In this document: one piece after another, positions 6,393-7,954 of the stretch
Layout: the number at the start of each line of letters is the position of its first letter
Position numbering within the stretch: position 1 is the stretch's first letter
Source of the DNA: Candidatus Electrothrix marina
GTDB taxonomy: Bacteria; Desulfobacterota; Desulfobulbia; Desulfobulbales; Desulfobulbaceae
Assembly (NCBI GenBank): GCA_004028495.1
Contig: MTKS01000058.1
Coordinates: 1-7,954 of the forward strand
Reading direction: 5' to 3'
DNA length: 7,954 bases
The notes under the pieces: model-generated
What the model saw: only the letters and a program-made list of their open reading frames with translations
Told to the model about the DNA's origin: nothing
Database searches by the model: none
Made by a program: the position numbers and the translations under genes

Positions 6393-7346
6393 TCAGCCCT
6401 TTTTCCGAGCTTCCTCTTCTTCCTGCTTGAGGCGTTCACGCTCAGCCTTGAGCTGCTTGTACTCTTCTTCAACCTGACGCAGAGAATCACCCTGGCGCTG
6501 CTTGAGTTCCTCAACCTTTTCCTTGAGTTTCTCCTGTCTGAGTTTCATACCCTCAGCCCCGAAGAGGGTATTGGCCAGATACTGAAAAGAAAAAAGCATC
6601 AGGGCGACATCGTCTTCCTTGATTTTTTCAACTGTCTCCTGATCAACGTCATAGGTGTCAAGAAAGGAACTTTCGAAAATAAAGCGGCGGAAATGATCCA
6701 AATCCGTCGAGGCCATAAAGAACATCCTCTGGGCCGCTTCAGAAAGATTGGCCTGATGTCCAAAGGACTTACGCCGCATAACCAGACGAAGCCATTCCTT
6801 ATTCATTTCATCGCGAAGAGCAACCCCCTGATCTTCCCGCCACTCGCCGACAGTCCACTGTTTCGGTTCATCAAAACCCTTACAATGGGGTTCCTTAACC
6901 AAAAAGAAAAACTTCTCTTCTTTGACGCCTTCCTTGCCGCCTTCATGAAAATCAGCCATGCCCACCGGATAATAACGGCAGGATGTGGGCCGATCCTCAT
7001 ACACAGTGCAGCCTTCCGGGGTAACAAAAGGGCAGGCATTCTTTTCCTCGGTCAGCTTTATCTGTACACCGGGCATATCGGTTTTTTCCAGGTACGTCGG
7101 CTCCGTATATTGAACAATAAATTCATGGGCGGAAATATTCAGCCTTTTCCGCAAAATCAAAATGTCGTACGGCGTCAGGACAATCTGTATATGATGGCAG
7201 CATGCTGTAAAACAGCTGACCCCCGGATGGCATTCAAACTGCAACGGTGAGTCCAAGGTTAATTTTTCAGGCATGATATTGGACGGATTTCTATTAGTCC
7301 CCTGAGTAAATGTATTATCCGTATCAGCGCCTTTTGTATCGCTCAT
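6393..7346 (-). CDS. YkgJ-family cysteine-cluster protein with coiled-coil tail
   Basis: A 317-residue protein of the YkgJ / CxxCxxCC family, putative zinc- or iron-chelating proteins of unknown role. Eight cysteines sit in the first half: C39, C45, C49, C50 (FECHPGVSCFTACC), C105 (ACPF), C113 (EGC), C123 (RPTSCRYYP) and C155 (PHC). The family segments YEDRPTSCRYYPVG and ACPFVTPEGCTVY are clear. Residues 160-260 are a helical region with no motif I know. The last 50 residues (about 267-317) are highly charged, rich in Glu, Lys and Arg, and should form a coiled coil, which is longer than in the minimal family member. The first 25 residues look disordered. GAGGAG lies 4 bases ahead of ATG 7346, which fixes the start. 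It is a single gene converging on the transporter. Confidence 0.88.
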   Translation of the reverse strand: MSDTKGADTDNTFTQGTNRNPSNIMPEKLTLDSPLQFECHPGVSCFTACCHHIQIVLTPYDILILRKRLNISAHEFIVQYTEPTYLEKTDMPGVQIKLTEEKNACPFVTPEGCTVYEDRPTSCRYYPVGMADFHEGGKEGVKEEKFFFLVKEPHCKGFDEPKQWTVGEWREDQGVALRDEMNKEWLRLVMRRKSFGHQANLSEAAQRMFFMASTDLDHFRRFIFESSFLDTYDVDQETVEKIKEDDVALMLFSFQYLANTLFGAEGMKLRQEKLKEKVEELKQRQGDSLRQVEEEYKQLKAERERLKQEEEEARKKG

Positions 7347-7359
7347 TCTGCTCCTCGTT

Positions 7360-7390
7360 ATTATATATTTTCAAAAATATTTATTTTCAA
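7360..7390 (-). promoter_or_regulatory. Candidate promoter of the YkgJ-type gene
   Basis: On the minus strand TTGAAA (7385-7390) is followed by the overlapping -10 choices TATATA (17-base spacing) and TATAAT (19-base spacing, 7360-7365). The weakness is that transcription would begin close to or inside the GAGGAG ribosome site at 7351-7356. The real start may differ. Confidence 0.3.
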
Positions 7391-7564
7391 GCATTCATCG
7401 AAAGGTTATACATATTATCATCGGAAAGTATGTTGTCAAACGAAACTTACCTTTTCCGCCTATTTCCCTTGATACCCGTTCAAATTCCTTCCCGCCCTTT
7501 CCTGCGGCCCGGTACTCGACCGGAAGTATGTCCTGTTGTTTCCCCCGTGAATGAAAGCGGCGCC

Positions 7565-7592
7565 TTGCTTTTTTCCCAAAAGAAACTATAAT
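7565..7592 (+). promoter_or_regulatory. Candidate sigma-70 promoter for the short acidic protein
   Basis: TTGCTT (7565-7570) and a perfect TATAAT (7587-7592) are 16 bases apart. This would give a leader of roughly 80 bases before ATG 7681. Confidence 0.4.
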
Positions 7593-7680
7593 TTATTTAG
7601 ATACAAAGTCAGAGGACGGGCGGTTCATCCCTCAGGTGTTACCGACCCCGTTGCTATCAGATCACAACATAACTAATTAT

Positions 7681-7878
7681 ATGAAGAAAATATTCTCGAC
7701 TCCGATTGACTACAGCAAGGTGGAGACCTTAGTTTATCATCTGCCTGACGGACCTTCTCTGTCTATGGCGATGGACGGGGCAGAAGATCTCTTTGATCTG
7801 GATATGGAACTCGGTGACATCTGCGATACCTCGGAGATCGACGGTGTTGTCCACTTTTTCCCCAGAGGTAATGCCTGA
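7681..7878 (+). CDS. Short acidic protein of unknown function
   Basis: A 65-residue protein I cannot assign. It begins MKKIFSTPIDYSKVETL, then has a very acidic middle (MDGAEDLFDLDMELGDICD), one cysteine (C48), and ends VVHFFPRGNA. About 13 acidic residues stand against four Lys/Arg, so it should be a soluble acidic protein. There is no signal peptide or membrane helix. The frame is also open upstream to a GTG at 7636, but ATG 7681 is preferred because the MKK start is typical; neither has a clear ribosome site. It has its own possible promoter upstream and a terminator downstream, which supports a single-gene unit. The codon choice (CTG, GAC, GGT, TCG) looks like that of the neighbouring genes. 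Confidence 0.6.
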   Translation: MKKIFSTPIDYSKVETLVYHLPDGPSLSMAMDGAEDLFDLDMELGDICDTSEIDGVVHFFPRGNA

Positions 7879-7915
7879 TCAGCCCGGCTCTTTTTTTCTG
7901 AATAAATAATCAAGG

Positions 7916-7942
7916 AACCACTCCGTAACAGGGTGGTTTTTT
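7916..7942 (+). terminator. Rho-independent terminator of the short acidic protein gene
   Basis: AACCACTC (7916-7923) pairs with GGGTGGTT (7931-7938, one G-T pair) over a 7-base loop and runs into a T6 tract. It is about 38 bases after the stop codon. Its stem is nearly the same as that of the terminator at 6290-6315. Confidence 0.8.
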
Positions 7943-7954
7943 CTTTTTTCTCCC

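Larger units (their letters stand above)
7347..7680. other. Gap between divergent genes
   Basis: These 334 bases separate the YkgJ-type gene (minus) from the short acidic protein (plus). The left 50 bases are strongly AT-rich and probably hold the minus-strand promoter. TTTTCAA occurs twice there, 16 bases apart (7368-7374, 7384-7390). A possible plus-strand promoter lies at 7565-7592. The 93-codon plus-strand frame at 7310-7591 starts inside the YkgJ-type gene and shows no coding character. I see nothing else. Confidence 0.6.

Noticed and set aside
7310..7591. A 93-codon plus-strand frame
   Set aside because: It starts inside the YkgJ-type gene on the other strand, has no ribosome site, and its codon use is not gene-like.
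7886..7899. GGCTC followed by a T7 run as a first terminator
   Set aside because: The only palindrome before the T run (AGCCCGGCT) leaves a one-base loop and cannot fold. The stem at 7916-7942 is the credible terminator.

Overview
The window looks like an ordinary chromosomal stretch of a Gram-negative anaerobe, most likely a Desulfobulbales-type member of the Desulfobacterota. That placement is an inference. It rests on a MetF-like reductase fused to a cysteine-rich MetV-like domain (the form tied to one-carbon/Wood-Ljungdahl metabolism), a sigma-54 activator of the AtoC/ZraR type, and a base composition near 50% GC. I see no rRNA, tRNA, CRISPR array, insertion sequence or prophage gene.

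Left part (1-575): the 3' end of a Snf2/RapA-type helicase gene on the plus strand. It is followed by about 300 bases with no convincing gene but with an odd codon-like stretch on the minus strand, possibly a gene remnant.

Centre (576-4435, minus strand): three genes reading right to left. These are a PHP-domain phosphoesterase, then after 98 bases a sigma-54-dependent response regulator, then after only 6 bases the MetF-MetV fusion. The regulator and reductase are almost certainly co-transcribed. No histidine kinase lies next to the regulator.

Right part (4436-7954): an AT-rich gap of 427 bases with a strong inverted repeat and a doubtful small ORF, then a small two-helix membrane protein of unknown function (plus) and an SBF-like (bile-acid:sodium symporter type) ten-helix transporter (plus). 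The transporter ends at a rho-independent terminator. A second, bidirectional terminator follows, which also serves the converging minus-strand gene, a YkgJ-family (CxxCxxCC) cysteine-cluster protein with a charged coiled-coil tail. The window closes with a short acidic protein of unknown function, which has its own possible promoter and a terminator.

I found no clear new multi-gene system. The items most worth checking are the regulator/one-carbon gene pair, the two unassigned small proteins, the overlapping hairpins upstream of the PHP gene, and the possible gene remnant near 290-560.
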